Assembly (NCBI GenBank): GCA_002482005.1
Contig: DLFD01000008.1
Location: 1 to 39,733 of the forward strand
Direction: 5' to 3'
Source of the DNA: Lachnospiraceae bacterium UBA7729
GTDB lineage: Bacteria > Bacillota > Clostridia > Lachnospirales > Lachnospiraceae
Length of the DNA: 39,733 nt
The position numbers were made by a program, and so were the translations under genes. This document shows, piece by piece, positions 32,307 to 39,733 of this stretch. Positions within the stretch are counted from its first letter, which is position 1. Each line of letters starts with the position of its first letter. The notes beneath the pieces were generated by a model. The model was given only the letters and a program-made list of their open reading frames with translations. It made no database searches and had not been told where the DNA came from.

Positions 32307-34178
32307 TCACAGTCCGATGAACCTGGACACGACCTTCGCGTAGATACTCTGCGGATCGATGCAGCATTCTTTCTTCAGGACATCCACCGAACCATGCTCG
32401 ATATAGGCATCCGGAAGAGCGATCTGTACTACCGGTACCGCCTTTCCGGTGGCTGTGAGATATTCCAGGACCCGGCTGCCGAAGCCTCCGGAATGAACAT
32501 TTTCCTCCATGGTGACCAGAAGCTTATGCTCCTCCGATGCCCTTATCAGCGTCTCTTCATCCAGAGGCTTCACGAACCTGCAGTTGATCACACTGCAGGA
32601 ATAAGTATTCTGCCTGAGAAGTTCTCTTACTTCGATCGCAGTCTGCACCATGCTGCCGACCGCAAGCAGACAGATGTCACTCTCATCATAGAGGACTTCC
32701 CACCTGCCTTTTTCGACAGGCGCCCGGAAATCCTTCAGTCCGTCCCAGGCGCTCCCTCTCGGATAACGGATGGCAGCCGGGCCGTCTGCCTTGTGGATCG
32801 CCCATCTCAGCATGTCCGCAAGCTCCCACTTGTTCTTGGGAGCCATGACCGTGATGTTGGGGATCAGTGACAGATACGACAGGTCAAAGATCCCCTGATG
32901 GGTCTCCCCGTCTGCCCCTACCAGGCCAGCCCGGTCGATTGCAAAGATCACGTGAAGGTCCTGCAGGCAGACATCATGCACGATCTGGTCGAATCCCCTC
33001 TGAAGAAAGGAGGAATAGACTGCAAAGACCGGGACCATCCCGCCTACAGCAAGTCCCGCACAGAAAGTGACGGCATGCTGCTCCGCGATCCCGACATCAA
33101 AGAAGCGCTCCGGGTACATTCCCCGGAACCTTCTCAGCCCGGCGCCTTCCGCCATGGCCGCCGTCACGGCGCACAGGTTCGGGGTCTTCGCCCCCTCCTT
33201 GCACATGACGGTTGAGAAGATATCCGTCCAGTCCGCTTTCTGCTTCTTTGCCTTCGGAAGACCGGTCGCGATATCGAACGGACCGGTTCCGTGGAAACGC
33301 TCCGGCATCCGTTCCGCCGGACCGTAGCCTTTTCCTTTTCTGGTACGGATATGGACGATGACGGCTCCTTCTACCTTCTTTGCATTCTCGAAGACTCTCA
33401 CCATCTGATCGATATTGTCCCCGTCCACCGGGCCGAAATACTTGATCCCGAAGTTTTCCAGGAAGGAGCTTCCCGGCATCAGGATCGTCTTCAGATTGTT
33501 TTTGGTCCTTCTGACTCTCTCGACCGCCCAGTCTCCCGCGATCGGGATCTGTCTCAGGGCATCCTCGGTCACCTTCTTCAGATCCGTGTAGCTGTCGCTG
33601 GTACGAAGGTCCGAGAGATACGTACTGAGCCCGCCCACATTTCTGGAGATCGACATACCGTTATCGTTGAAGACGATGATGAAGCTGGTCTTAAGGGTAG
33701 CCGCATTGTTCAGAGCCTCATAGACCATTCCTCCGGTAGCGGAACCGTCCCCTATGATCGATACGACCGAATAGTTTTCCTTCCTCAAGTCCCTTGCCCG
33801 CACGATCCCCAGGCCTGCTGAGATGGAAGTGGAGCTGTGACCGGTGTCAAACACATCGCAGCTGCTCTCGCTTCTCTTCGGGAATCCTGATATGCCTCCC
33901 AGCTTCCTGAGGGTATCGAATTCCAGCCGGCGTCCGGTAAGGATCTTGTGCGTGTAGGACTGATGTCCTACATCCCAGATCAGCCGGTCCTTCTCCGGAT
34001 CAAAGACCAGATGGAGAGCCATGGTCATCTCCACAACTCCGAGATTGGATGCGAGATGGCCTCCCGTAACGGACAGCTTCTCGATCAGGAATCTCCGGAT
34101 CTCATCGGCAAGTTCCGGCAGCTCATCGTGCGGGATCTTCCGGATATCGCCGGGATGGTTAATCTTGTCCAGCAGCAT
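32307..34178 (-). CDS. dxs: 1-deoxy-D-xylulose-5-phosphate synthase
   Basis: First enzyme of the non-mevalonate isoprenoid pathway; joins pyruvate and glyceraldehyde 3-phosphate with thiamine diphosphate. 623 residues, normal length. HLASNLGVVEMT and DVGHQSYTHKIL near the N-terminus, the thiamine site IIGDGSATGGMVYEALNNA near 140-160 with NDNGMSIS, and the transketolase C-terminal parts with FFDVGIAEQHAVTFCAGLA and AIDRAGLVGADGETHQG. It follows ispA by 6 bases, with the ribosome site inside the ispA end. Confidence 0.97.
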   Translation of the reverse strand: MLLDKINHPGDIRKIPHDELPELADEIRRFLIEKLSVTGGHLASNLGVVEMTMALHLVFDPEKDRLIWDVGHQSYTHKILTGRRLEFDTLRKLGGISGFPKRSESSCDVFDTGHSSTSISAGLGIVRARDLRKENYSVVSIIGDGSATGGMVYEALNNAATLKTSFIIVFNDNGMSISRNVGGLSTYLSDLRTSDSYTDLKKVTEDALRQIPIAGDWAVERVRRTKNNLKTILMPGSSFLENFGIKYFGPVDGDNIDQMVRVFENAKKVEGAVIVHIRTRKGKGYGPAERMPERFHGTGPFDIATGLPKAKKQKADWTDIFSTVMCKEGAKTPNLCAVTAAMAEGAGLRRFRGMYPERFFDVGIAEQHAVTFCAGLAVGGMVPVFAVYSSFLQRGFDQIVHDVCLQDLHVIFAIDRAGLVGADGETHQGIFDLSYLSLIPNITVMAPKNKWELADMLRWAIHKADGPAAIRYPRGSAWDGLKDFRAPVEKGRWEVLYDESDICLLAVGSMVQTAIEVRELLRQNTYSCSVINCRFVKPLDEETLIRASEEHKLLVTMEENVHSGGFGSRVLEYLTATGKAVPVVQIALPDAYIEHGSVDVLKKECCIDPQSIYAKVVSRFIGL

Positions 34179-34184
34179 ATCTTC

Positions 34185-35084
34185 TCACTTCCTCCGGTCG
34201 ATCAGATACTTCAGAAGTGCTCTGAGAAAAGGGTCTTCCGCTTCGAGACGGCCACAGGCCTCAAGCGCGCGCTCCGAAAGCTTTCTCACTTCCGCTTCTG
34301 ATGCCTCGATCCCGTGGATCGTCACATAGGTTGTCTTCTGATTCTTTGCATCGGATCCGACCGGTTTCCCGATCTCTTCGAGCGTAGACGTCACATCCAG
34401 GATATCGTCCCGGATCTGGAAGGCATCTCCCACATCCCTTCCGATCTGTTCAAGCAGGTCCAGCTGGTCCTGCTCTGCCCCCGCAAGAGCTGCTCCGATC
34501 ATCAGCGATCCCTCGATCAGCGCCCCCGTCTTATGACTGTAGATGTATGTCAGCTGTTCTCTGGAAAGAGGCTGCCCGTCCAGCTCGACGTCAAGCGACT
34601 GTCCGCCCAGCATGCCGGAGATGCCGGTCTTTTCTGCCAGGATCTGCAGCGCTTTCGACACCCGAAGGATCTTCGAAGCATCGTTCCCGCAGAGACAGTA
34701 TGCCCTTGCCGCCGTCTCATAGCCGAGGTTCAGCAGACCGTCTCCGGCGAGTATCGCCATGGCTTCCCCATAGACCACATGGGTCGTCTTCCTGCCGCGC
34801 CTGTACTCGTCATTGTCCATGGCAGGCAGGTCGTCGTGTACCAGGGAATGGGTGTGGATCATCTCCATAGCTGCCATGAATGGCTCCGCAAGACGGAGGT
34901 CTCCGCCGAACATGCGGCAGGTACTTTCGATCATGATCGGTCTGAGCCTCTTTCCGCCCGCTCTAACGCTATAGTTCATGGCAGAGAGAAGTGTCCTGGC
35001 CTGGCCTTCCTCCTCCGGGAGGAAGGAGCAGACGACCTCATCTGCGTGTCTTGTTCTTTCTTTCAGTTCTTCCTGAAAATCCAT
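34185..35084 (-). CDS. ispA: Polyprenyl (farnesyl/geranyl) diphosphate synthase
   Basis: Chain-lengthening prenyl transferase using isopentenyl diphosphate. 299 residues. The first aspartate-rich motif is HTHSLVHDDLPAMDND near 83-98, with GKRLRP upstream; the second is FQIRDDILDVTS. The bulkier size of the residues before the first motif should set product length; C15 is usual for this genomic position. The start at 35084 has GGAGG 10 bases before it; an upstream TTG (35102) is less likely. It lies between xseB and dxs. Confidence 0.94.
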   Translation of the reverse strand: MDFQEELKERTRHADEVVCSFLPEEEGQARTLLSAMNYSVRAGGKRLRPIMIESTCRMFGGDLRLAEPFMAAMEMIHTHSLVHDDLPAMDNDEYRRGRKTTHVVYGEAMAILAGDGLLNLGYETAARAYCLCGNDASKILRVSKALQILAEKTGISGMLGGQSLDVELDGQPLSREQLTYIYSHKTGALIEGSLMIGAALAGAEQDQLDLLEQIGRDVGDAFQIRDDILDVTSTLEEIGKPVGSDAKNQKTTYVTIHGIEASEAEVRKLSERALEACGRLEAEDPFLRALLKYLIDRRK

Positions 35085-35119
35085 GCCGGCAGCCCTCCGC
35101 AATGAAGCTCTGACATCTG

Positions 35120-35353
35120 TTACTGAAAATCGGTCGTGCTTCCGTCTTCGGCGATCTCCTTCACCTGTCTGTCGACCAGGCTGATCCTCTCATCCGCTTT
35201 CTTCAGAAGTGCACTTCCTTCTTTATAGAGGGCAAATGATTCTTCGAGGGTCGTCTGAGGGCTTTCGAGTTTCTTCGTGATCTCCTCAAGCCTTGCAAAG
35301 ACTTCCTCGAGCGTCATCTCCTTCTCATCTTTCTTTTCCATATTCTCTTCCAT
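35120..35353 (-). CDS. xseB: Exonuclease VII small subunit
   Basis: 77 residues. The core MTLEEVFARLEEITKKLESPQTTLEESFALYKEGSALLKKADERI is typical of XseB, two helices that bind the large subunit. The first 12 residues are very charged. Its ATG shares one base with the xseA stop (TGATG), so the subunits are translationally coupled. Confidence 0.95.
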   Translation of the reverse strand: MEENMEKKDEKEMTLEEVFARLEEITKKLESPQTTLEESFALYKEGSALLKKADERISLVDRQVKEIAEDGSTTDFQ

Positions 35354-36699
35354 CAGCCTTCTCCGTTTTCTTCTGCTGACCGGACCTCTGTCCTGATTTT
35401 TCCATCCCTGAGGGTCACATCCAGGATCTCCCCTGGCTTCACGGAAGCTGCCGACAGGACCGGCCTGCCATCCCGTCCGGCCACATACGCATATCCCCGG
35501 TCAAGATGCCCCTGAGGGGAAAGTGCCCTGATCCTTGCAGCAAGGAGCTGATACCTGGAGGAAGCCCGGTCGAGCTTCTTTGCCATGGCAGCTTCCAGCG
35601 CGGGCGTCATCAGGCTTACCTTTTCCTGAGCATCCCGGATTCTGCCGTCGATGCTGAGGGAAACGCGGTACCCGTCCGCCAGCCTTCCCGCACTTTCCAG
35701 CTTCTGCCCTATCGCTGCACCCATCCGGTCCGAAAGCTGATCAAGTCCCAGCATCATCTCCCTGAGCCTGCTTGCCGGGCTATGAGCTTTCAGTCTGTAG
35801 CGATATCCTTCAGCAGTCTTGCGCAGATAATCCTTCTTCTGGTTCATCCGCATCGTCAGCCGGTCTCTCAGGTCGCTCAGCGACTGCTTTACCAGAGTCA
35901 TGTCATCAACAGCAAGCTCTGCTGCCGCAGACGGTGTCGGCGCTCTTTTATCCGACACAAAATCCGCGATCGTGAAATCCGTCTCGTGTCCGACGGCAGA
36001 GATGATCGGCGTCTCTGCATCAAAGATCGCCTGTGCAACGATCTCTTCGTTGAAGGCCCACAGGTCTTCGATGGAACCTCCGCCTCTTCCGATGATGATC
36101 GTATCGACACCTGCCAGGTCCAGAACGCGGATACCTTCCACAATACTCTCCGCCGCCCCTGCCCCCTGTACAAGGGCAGGATACAGAACGATCTCGATCC
36201 CCGGATTCCGCCTCTTTGAGACATTGATGATATCCCGTACGGCCGCTCCGGTCGGAGCAGTCACGACGCCGAGTCTTCTGATGTAGCGGGGAAGCGGTTT
36301 CTTATACATAGGATCGAACATCCCCCGCTCCTCAAGCTCTTTCTTCAGAGCTTCATAGCGTTCATACAGGACGCCGATTCCGTCAAGCCGGATAGCAGAA
36401 GCATAGAGCTGGTAGGATCCTCCCTTCTGGTAGACGCCCATGCTTCCGAAGACGATGACTTTCTGCCCGTCCTCGAGGCGGAAGTTCAGTTTCCGCCGGT
36501 TTGAGGCAAACATGATGCAGCTGATCTGGGCATACTCATCCTTCAGGGAAAAATAGATATGTCCTGAACTGTGATACTTGCAGTTCGAGACTTCTCCCTT
36601 TACGTAGATCCTGGACAGAAATGGATCAGACTGAAACATCTGATACAGGTAGGAATTGACCTGGGCTACCGTGTAGACTGTCCTCGACTGCACTGTCAT
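35353..36699 (-). CDS. xseA: Exonuclease VII large subunit
   Basis: Degrades single-stranded DNA from both ends. 448 residues. N-terminal OB fold (about 1-105: YTVAQVNSYLYQMF, IYVKGEVSNCKYHSSGHIYFSLKD), then the catalytic domain with VVTAPTGAAVRDIINVSKRRNP, IIIGRGGGSIEDLWAFNEE and ISAVGHETDFTIADFVSDKRAPTPSAAAEL; a helical region follows to about 390. The ATG overlaps the nusB stop by 4 bases. folD, which lies between nusB and xseA in Bacillus, is not here. Confidence 0.97.
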   Translation of the reverse strand: MTVQSRTVYTVAQVNSYLYQMFQSDPFLSRIYVKGEVSNCKYHSSGHIYFSLKDEYAQISCIMFASNRRKLNFRLEDGQKVIVFGSMGVYQKGGSYQLYASAIRLDGIGVLYERYEALKKELEERGMFDPMYKKPLPRYIRRLGVVTAPTGAAVRDIINVSKRRNPGIEIVLYPALVQGAGAAESIVEGIRVLDLAGVDTIIIGRGGGSIEDLWAFNEEIVAQAIFDAETPIISAVGHETDFTIADFVSDKRAPTPSAAAELAVDDMTLVKQSLSDLRDRLTMRMNQKKDYLRKTAEGYRYRLKAHSPASRLREMMLGLDQLSDRMGAAIGQKLESAGRLADGYRVSLSIDGRIRDAQEKVSLMTPALEAAMAKKLDRASSRYQLLAARIRALSPQGHLDRGYAYVAGRDGRPVLSAASVKPGEILDVTLRDGKIRTEVRSAEENGEG

Positions 36700-37169
36700 G
36701 AATTTTTCTGACGCTGCATCTTGGCAAGGATCCCGTTCACGAAGGAAGAGGAATCATCTCCTCCGAACTTCTTTGCAAGAAGCACCGCCTCGTTGATTGC
36801 GACCCCGGTCGGGATATTCTCATCAAAAAGCATCTCGTAGACGGCAACTCTGAGGATGCAGAGATCTGTTCTGGACATACGGCCCGTCTTCCATCCGGTC
36901 GAAGTCTCGTCAAGAAGACGGTCGATCTCAGGAACCTTCTCCGAGATCTGAAGGACCCTCTCCTTTACAGTCCCGCGATCCTCCTCTGCAACCTCATCTG
37001 GCGGAAATTCCAGTTCATCCCCGCCTTCATGAGTGAAATAAAGTTCCGCCTGTTCCTCCACCTGGTCCTCGTCAGGCCACGGTGATATCTCTCCCTGGGA
37101 ATGGTCCCTGAGGAATTCGCATGCAAACAGAATACGGAACACGTGCTCTCTGAGTTCTCTTCTGGTCAT
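36696..37169 (-). CDS. nusB: Transcription antitermination factor NusB
   Basis: Binds boxA RNA with NusE (S10) to support rRNA transcription. 157 residues from the ATG at 37169, which has GGGAG 6 bases upstream. The helical fold is seen in RRELREHVFRILFACEF and ILRVAVYEMLFDENIPTGVAINEAVLLAKKFGGDDSSSFVNGILAKM. A middle acidic stretch (about 40-65) is longer than in short NusB proteins. It comes 124 bases after the Asp23 gene. Confidence 0.95.
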   Translation of the reverse strand: MTRRELREHVFRILFACEFLRDHSQGEISPWPDEDQVEEQAELYFTHEGGDELEFPPDEVAEEDRGTVKERVLQISEKVPEIDRLLDETSTGWKTGRMSRTDLCILRVAVYEMLFDENIPTGVAINEAVLLAKKFGGDDSSSFVNGILAKMQRQKNS

Positions 37170-37293
37170 AGATTCTCCCTGTACAGAAAAAGCCATTGCA
37201 TGAATACCTGTGGTCCCACGGGGGGATTTTTCAGCATCTCTGCAACAGCCTCTGCTCTGTCTGTCGATTCAAATGAAAAGGTACTATTACGGA

Positions 37294-37704
37294 TCAGTCT
37301 TTTTCGGATGCTTCCTTTGACTTTCCAACAACGATCGAAGCCACACGGATATTGACTTCCCCGACTTCAAGGCCGGTCATCGTCTCGATCGCGGTCTTGA
37401 CCTTGTCCTGCACCTTCGCACAGGTCTCCGGAACATTGAAGCCATAGCGCACATTCACGGAAAGCGATACGTTAGCCCGGCCGGTCTCATCGACCGTAAG
37501 CTTCACACCCTTGTTAAGACTCTTGATCCCAAGTCTGGAAATGACATCGCGGGTGACATTGCCTCCCAGAGAAGCAACCCCCTTCACATCCGATGCAGCA
37601 AGGCCTGCGATGATCGCAACGACATCATCTGCGATCTTCACGACACCCTCGCAGCCGTCTGCATTCATCCTGACTGTATTGATATGAGCTGTTTCAGAAG
37701 CCAT
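37294..37704 (-). CDS. Asp23/Gls24 family protein (YqhY-like)
   Basis: 136 residues. Asp23 fold: GVVKIADDVVAIIAGLAASDVKGVASLGGNV then VKLTVDETGRANVSLSVNVRYGFNVPETCAKVQDKVKTAIETMTGLEVGEVNIRVASIVV. In Bacillus the yqhY gene at this place affects lipid and acetyl-CoA carboxylase balance; the biochemical role is uncertain. GGAGG lies 8 bases before the ATG at 37704. It has its own promoter. Confidence 0.93.
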   Translation of the reverse strand: MASETAHINTVRMNADGCEGVVKIADDVVAIIAGLAASDVKGVASLGGNVTRDVISRLGIKSLNKGVKLTVDETGRANVSLSVNVRYGFNVPETCAKVQDKVKTAIETMTGLEVGEVNIRVASIVVGKSKEASEKD

Positions 37705-37740
37705 GTGTGAACCTCCCAAAATCTCAAACTTGTTACACCG

Positions 37741-37769
37741 ATTTTATAACAAAGAAGTCCTGATTGCAA
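37741..37769 (-). promoter_or_regulatory. Promoter of the asp23-nusB-xseA operon
   Basis: Minus strand: -35 TTGCAA (37769-37764), 17-base spacer, -10 TAAAAT (37746-37741). The start point would be near 37734, 30 bases before the Asp23 start. It probably drives the long run of close-packed genes down to recN. Confidence 0.7.
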
Positions 37770-37795
37770 CCGCTATGCCAGTGATTTCAAACTAT

Positions 37796-37819
37796 GCACT
37801 GATCCTGCAGGATCAGTGC
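37796..37819 (-). terminator. Perfect palindrome after prfC, probable terminator
   Basis: A 24-base perfect palindrome with arms GCACTGATCCTG and CAGGATCAGTGC, starting 21 bases beyond the prfC stop. It would fold as a hairpin with a small loop around CTGCAG. The tract after it on the minus strand (ATAGTTTG) is only weakly T-rich, so termination may be partial. Confidence 0.6.
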
Positions 37820-37840
37820 CGTCATAATCGATCGCCAGGA

Positions 37841-39430
37841 TCACTTCGCGAATTCAGCCAGCTTCAGCTTTGGATTGCGCTCCTCGACCATACCGACGGA
37901 CCAGCTGTTCACGAACAGGAGCAGCGGCCGGTCCTTCAGGTCCACGATCCGCTTCATATCGGAAGTTCCATTGATATTCTGAAGGTCGATCTCCTCCGGA
38001 TTGGTGATCCAGCGGATGTACTCGTACGGCAGATCCTCCATACGGATCTGCACATTGTACTCATTCTCCAGACGATACCTGAGTACATCGAACTGCAGCA
38101 TACCGACGACGCCTACGATGGTCTCCTCCATGCTTCCGTTCGGTTCCTGGAAGATCTGGATCGCACCTTCCTGGGCGATCTGCGTCATTCCCTTGACGAA
38201 CTGCTTTCTCTTCATGGTATCCATCGGGTTGACTCTCGCAAAGTGTTCCGGTGCGAATGTCGGAATCCCCTCGTATGCGAACTTATGTCCTGTCATACAC
38301 ACGGTGTCGCCGATGGAGAAGATGCCCGGATCGAAGACTCCGATAATGTCTCCCGCATATGCTTCACTGACCACATGTCTTGACGATGCCATCATCTGCT
38401 GAGGCTGTGACAGTCTCATCGTCTTCCTTCCCTGAACATGGTAGACTTCTCTGTCCGCCTCAAACCTGCCGGAGCAGATCCTCATGAAGGCAATCCGGTC
38501 TCTGTGCATCTTGTTCATATTCGCCTGGATCTTGAAGACGAAGGCTGAGAACGGTTCCTCCACCGGATCAATGACACCGATATCCGCTTTCCTTGCAAGA
38601 GGCGGGGTCGTCATCTCCAGAAAATAGTTCAGGAAGATCTCGACCCCGAAGTTGGTGAGGGCAGACCCGAAGAATACCGGAGACAGTTCTCCTTTTGTTA
38701 CCTTCTCCTGGTCAAACTCAGCGGAGGCTCCGTCGAGCAGCTCGATCTCTTCCTCAAGCTTCTCCTGTGCTTTCTCCCCGATATACGCGGTCAGCCTGGG
38801 ATCATCGATGTCATACCTGGTCTCGGTGCCTTCCTTCGTACCTTTCTCGGTATCGGCAAAAGTAATGACATGCTTTCCTCTTCTGTCGTAGACTCCCCTG
38901 AAATTCTTTCCGGAACCGATCGGCCAGTTGATCGGGCAGGTCGCGATGCCAAGCTCCGTCTCAATATCATCGAGAAGATCGAAGGTATCTCTCGCGTCAC
39001 GGTCCATCTTATTGATAAATGTGAAGATCGGGATATGTCTCATGACGCAGACTTTGAACAGCTTCCTGGTCTGTGCCTCGACGCCTTTCGATGCATCGAT
39101 GACCATGACCGCTGAGTCGGCTGCCATCAGCGTACGGTAGGTATCCTCGGAGAAGTCCTGATGTCCCGGAGTATCCAGGATATTGATGCAGAATCCCCCA
39201 TACGAAAACTGCAGAACGGAGCTGGTGACAGAGATACCTCTCTGTTTCTCGATGTCCATCCAGTCTGATACCGCATGCCTTGCAGTCGCTTTGCCCTTCA
39301 CGGAGCCCGCCAGATTGATGGCGCCTCCGTACAGTAAAAATTTCTCAGTCAGAGTCGTCTTGCCGGCATCCGGATGAGAAATGATCGCAAATGTTCTTCT
39401 CTTTTCAATCTCTGCTTTTAAGTCGCTCAC
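37841..39430 (-). CDS. prfC: Peptide chain release factor 3
   Basis: GTPase that recycles release factors RF1 and RF2 from the ribosome after termination. 529 residues, normal length. G1 is SHPDAGKTTLTE near 18-29, G2 region KQRGISVTSSV, G3 DTPGHQDFSEDTYR, G4 NKMDRDARD; domain II begins near 305 and the RF3-specific domain III (GVVGMLQFDVLRYRLENEYNVQ) near 415-435. It starts with GTG at 39430, with GGGGAT 7 bases upstream. It has its own promoter, preceded by a short terminated transcript. Confidence 0.96.
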   Translation of the reverse strand: MSDLKAEIEKRRTFAIISHPDAGKTTLTEKFLLYGGAINLAGSVKGKATARHAVSDWMDIEKQRGISVTSSVLQFSYGGFCINILDTPGHQDFSEDTYRTLMAADSAVMVIDASKGVEAQTRKLFKVCVMRHIPIFTFINKMDRDARDTFDLLDDIETELGIATCPINWPIGSGKNFRGVYDRRGKHVITFADTEKGTKEGTETRYDIDDPRLTAYIGEKAQEKLEEEIELLDGASAEFDQEKVTKGELSPVFFGSALTNFGVEIFLNYFLEMTTPPLARKADIGVIDPVEEPFSAFVFKIQANMNKMHRDRIAFMRICSGRFEADREVYHVQGRKTMRLSQPQQMMASSRHVVSEAYAGDIIGVFDPGIFSIGDTVCMTGHKFAYEGIPTFAPEHFARVNPMDTMKRKQFVKGMTQIAQEGAIQIFQEPNGSMEETIVGVVGMLQFDVLRYRLENEYNVQIRMEDLPYEYIRWITNPEEIDLQNINGTSDMKRIVDLKDRPLLLFVNSWSVGMVEERNPKLKLAEFAK

Positions 39431-39475
39431 ATCAAATCCCCGAATTGTAGAATATGCCTTTTTATACCAATGCGG

Positions 39476-39504
39476 ATTTTATCAGCAAACATGGGGCATG
39501 TCAA
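39476..39504 (-). promoter_or_regulatory. Promoter of prfC
   Basis: Minus strand: -35 TTGACA (39504-39499), 17-base spacer, -10 TAAAAT (39481-39476). It lies between the leader terminator and prfC, so prfC can be made without read-through. Confidence 0.82.
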
Positions 39505-39510
39505 TGAACG

Positions 39511-39553
39511 GCAAAATAAAAGGGACACCGACCAATGATCGATGTCCCCTTTA
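39511..39553 (-). terminator. Intrinsic terminator upstream of prfC
   Basis: Minus strand: AAAGGGGACATCGA pairs with TCGGTGTCCCTTTT (one bulge, one G-T pair), followed by TTTTATTTT. It ends the short transcript that starts near 39673. Confidence 0.88.
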
Positions 39554-39577
39554 CTCGTGAATCGGTTCCGTTCCCAT
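39551..39577 (-). CDS. Possible 8-codon leader peptide MGTEPIHE
   Basis: ATG at 39577, stop TAA at 39553-39551, directly against the terminator stem. AAAGGCAGG lies 9 bases upstream as a possible ribosome site. The ATG lies in a small hairpin, TTCCC-GAT-GGGAA. A ribosome paused at the stop would cover the 5' arm of the terminator. It may also be chance. Confidence 0.25.
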   Translation of the reverse strand: MGTEPIHE

Positions 39578-39679
39578 CGGGAAGTACCTGCCTTTCTTAT
39601 ATTTCTCCTCTTATTCGGAGATATGATCCTCGGATCTTTGAGGATCTGTAGGAAGAACTTTTCTTTTCTTCTTGTCTGT

Positions 39680-39708
39680 ATAATAGCAGGCACTTCTCTT
39701 TTTGTCAA
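39680..39708 (-). promoter_or_regulatory. Strong promoter of the prfC-upstream short RNA
   Basis: Minus strand: -35 TTGACA (39708-39703, consensus), 17-base spacer, -10 TATTAT (39685-39680). The best promoter match in the window. Confidence 0.88.
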
Positions 39709-39733
39709 TATATTTTTGCCTCAATCACTTTTC

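Larger units (their letters stand above)
39511..39673 (-). ncRNA. Short structured transcript or leader RNA upstream of prfC
   Basis: A strong promoter and an intrinsic terminator bound a transcript of about 160 bases. Along it, minus strand, are hairpins GATCCTC-8 bases-GAGGATC, TCTCC-8 bases-GGAGA, and TTCCC-GAT-GGGAA, then the terminator stem. I do not recognise a known RNA family. It could be a free small RNA or an attenuator for prfC; a tiny ORF (39551-39577) lies inside it. Confidence 0.5.

Noticed and set aside
39427..39708. 93-codon minus-strand frame upstream of prfC
   Set aside because: Its first codon is inside the -35 box of the strong promoter and it runs through an intrinsic terminator and the prfC promoter, so it cannot be a normal gene.

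Overview
The window looks like chromosome from a Gram-positive anaerobe of the Clostridia, most like Lachnospiraceae. The grounds are the order prfC / asp23-nusB-xseA-xseB-ispA-dxs-tlyA-nadK-argR-recN, the AGGAGG-type ribosome sites, a GlnRS of the type seen in that family, and a cellobiose phosphorylase very close to the Clostridium thermocellum enzyme. This is family-level recognition from memory of sequences; no search was run. Almost every gene lies on the minus strand; cellobiose phosphorylase and one tRNA are the exceptions. The sporulation genes that usually flank this housekeeping block (spoIIIA side and spoIVB-spo0A side) are absent, which suggests a non-sporulating lineage.

Region 1 (1-8.6 kb, minus) is a compact glycan-use operon read from 8513 downwards: a cytoplasmic GH5 glycosidase, a secreted solute-binding protein, two sugar ABC permeases, a YesM-type sensor kinase, a YesN-type AraC response regulator and a YghZ-type aldo/keto reductase. 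It has no ATPase subunit of its own. Left of it are a doubtful 87-residue ORF and the start of a gene leaving the window.

Region 2 (8.8-13.4 kb) holds tRNA-Thr(CGT) with two terminators in series, a three-copy tandem repeat, an xdhD/ygfM-type molybdenum hydroxylase pair whose [2Fe-2S] domain has lost nearly all its cluster cysteines, an exact 28-bp tandem duplication, and tRNA-Pro(GGG) with a bidirectional terminator.

Region 3 (13.4-20.3 kb, minus) has mutY, a family 2 glycosyltransferase and glnS, ended by a terminator, followed by a four-gene set: YdcF-like protein, Cof-type HAD phosphatase, DUF3783 protein and a sugar nucleotidyltransferase.

Region 4 (20.4-24.2 kb) is a divergent LacI-type regulator and cellobiose phosphorylase pair with four matching operator-like sites between them.

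Region 5 (24.2-28.3 kb, minus) is a membrane-anchored NEW3-domain protein with an ABC ATPase and ABC-2 permease, preceded by a secreted DUF4176 protein that trails recN. Region 6 (28.3-39.7 kb, minus) is the housekeeping block: DNA repair, arginine regulation, NAD kinase, TlyA methyltransferase, isoprenoid synthesis, exonuclease VII, NusB, Asp23 and release factor 3. A strong promoter, a structured short leader with a possible 8-codon ORF, and a terminator lie just upstream of prfC.
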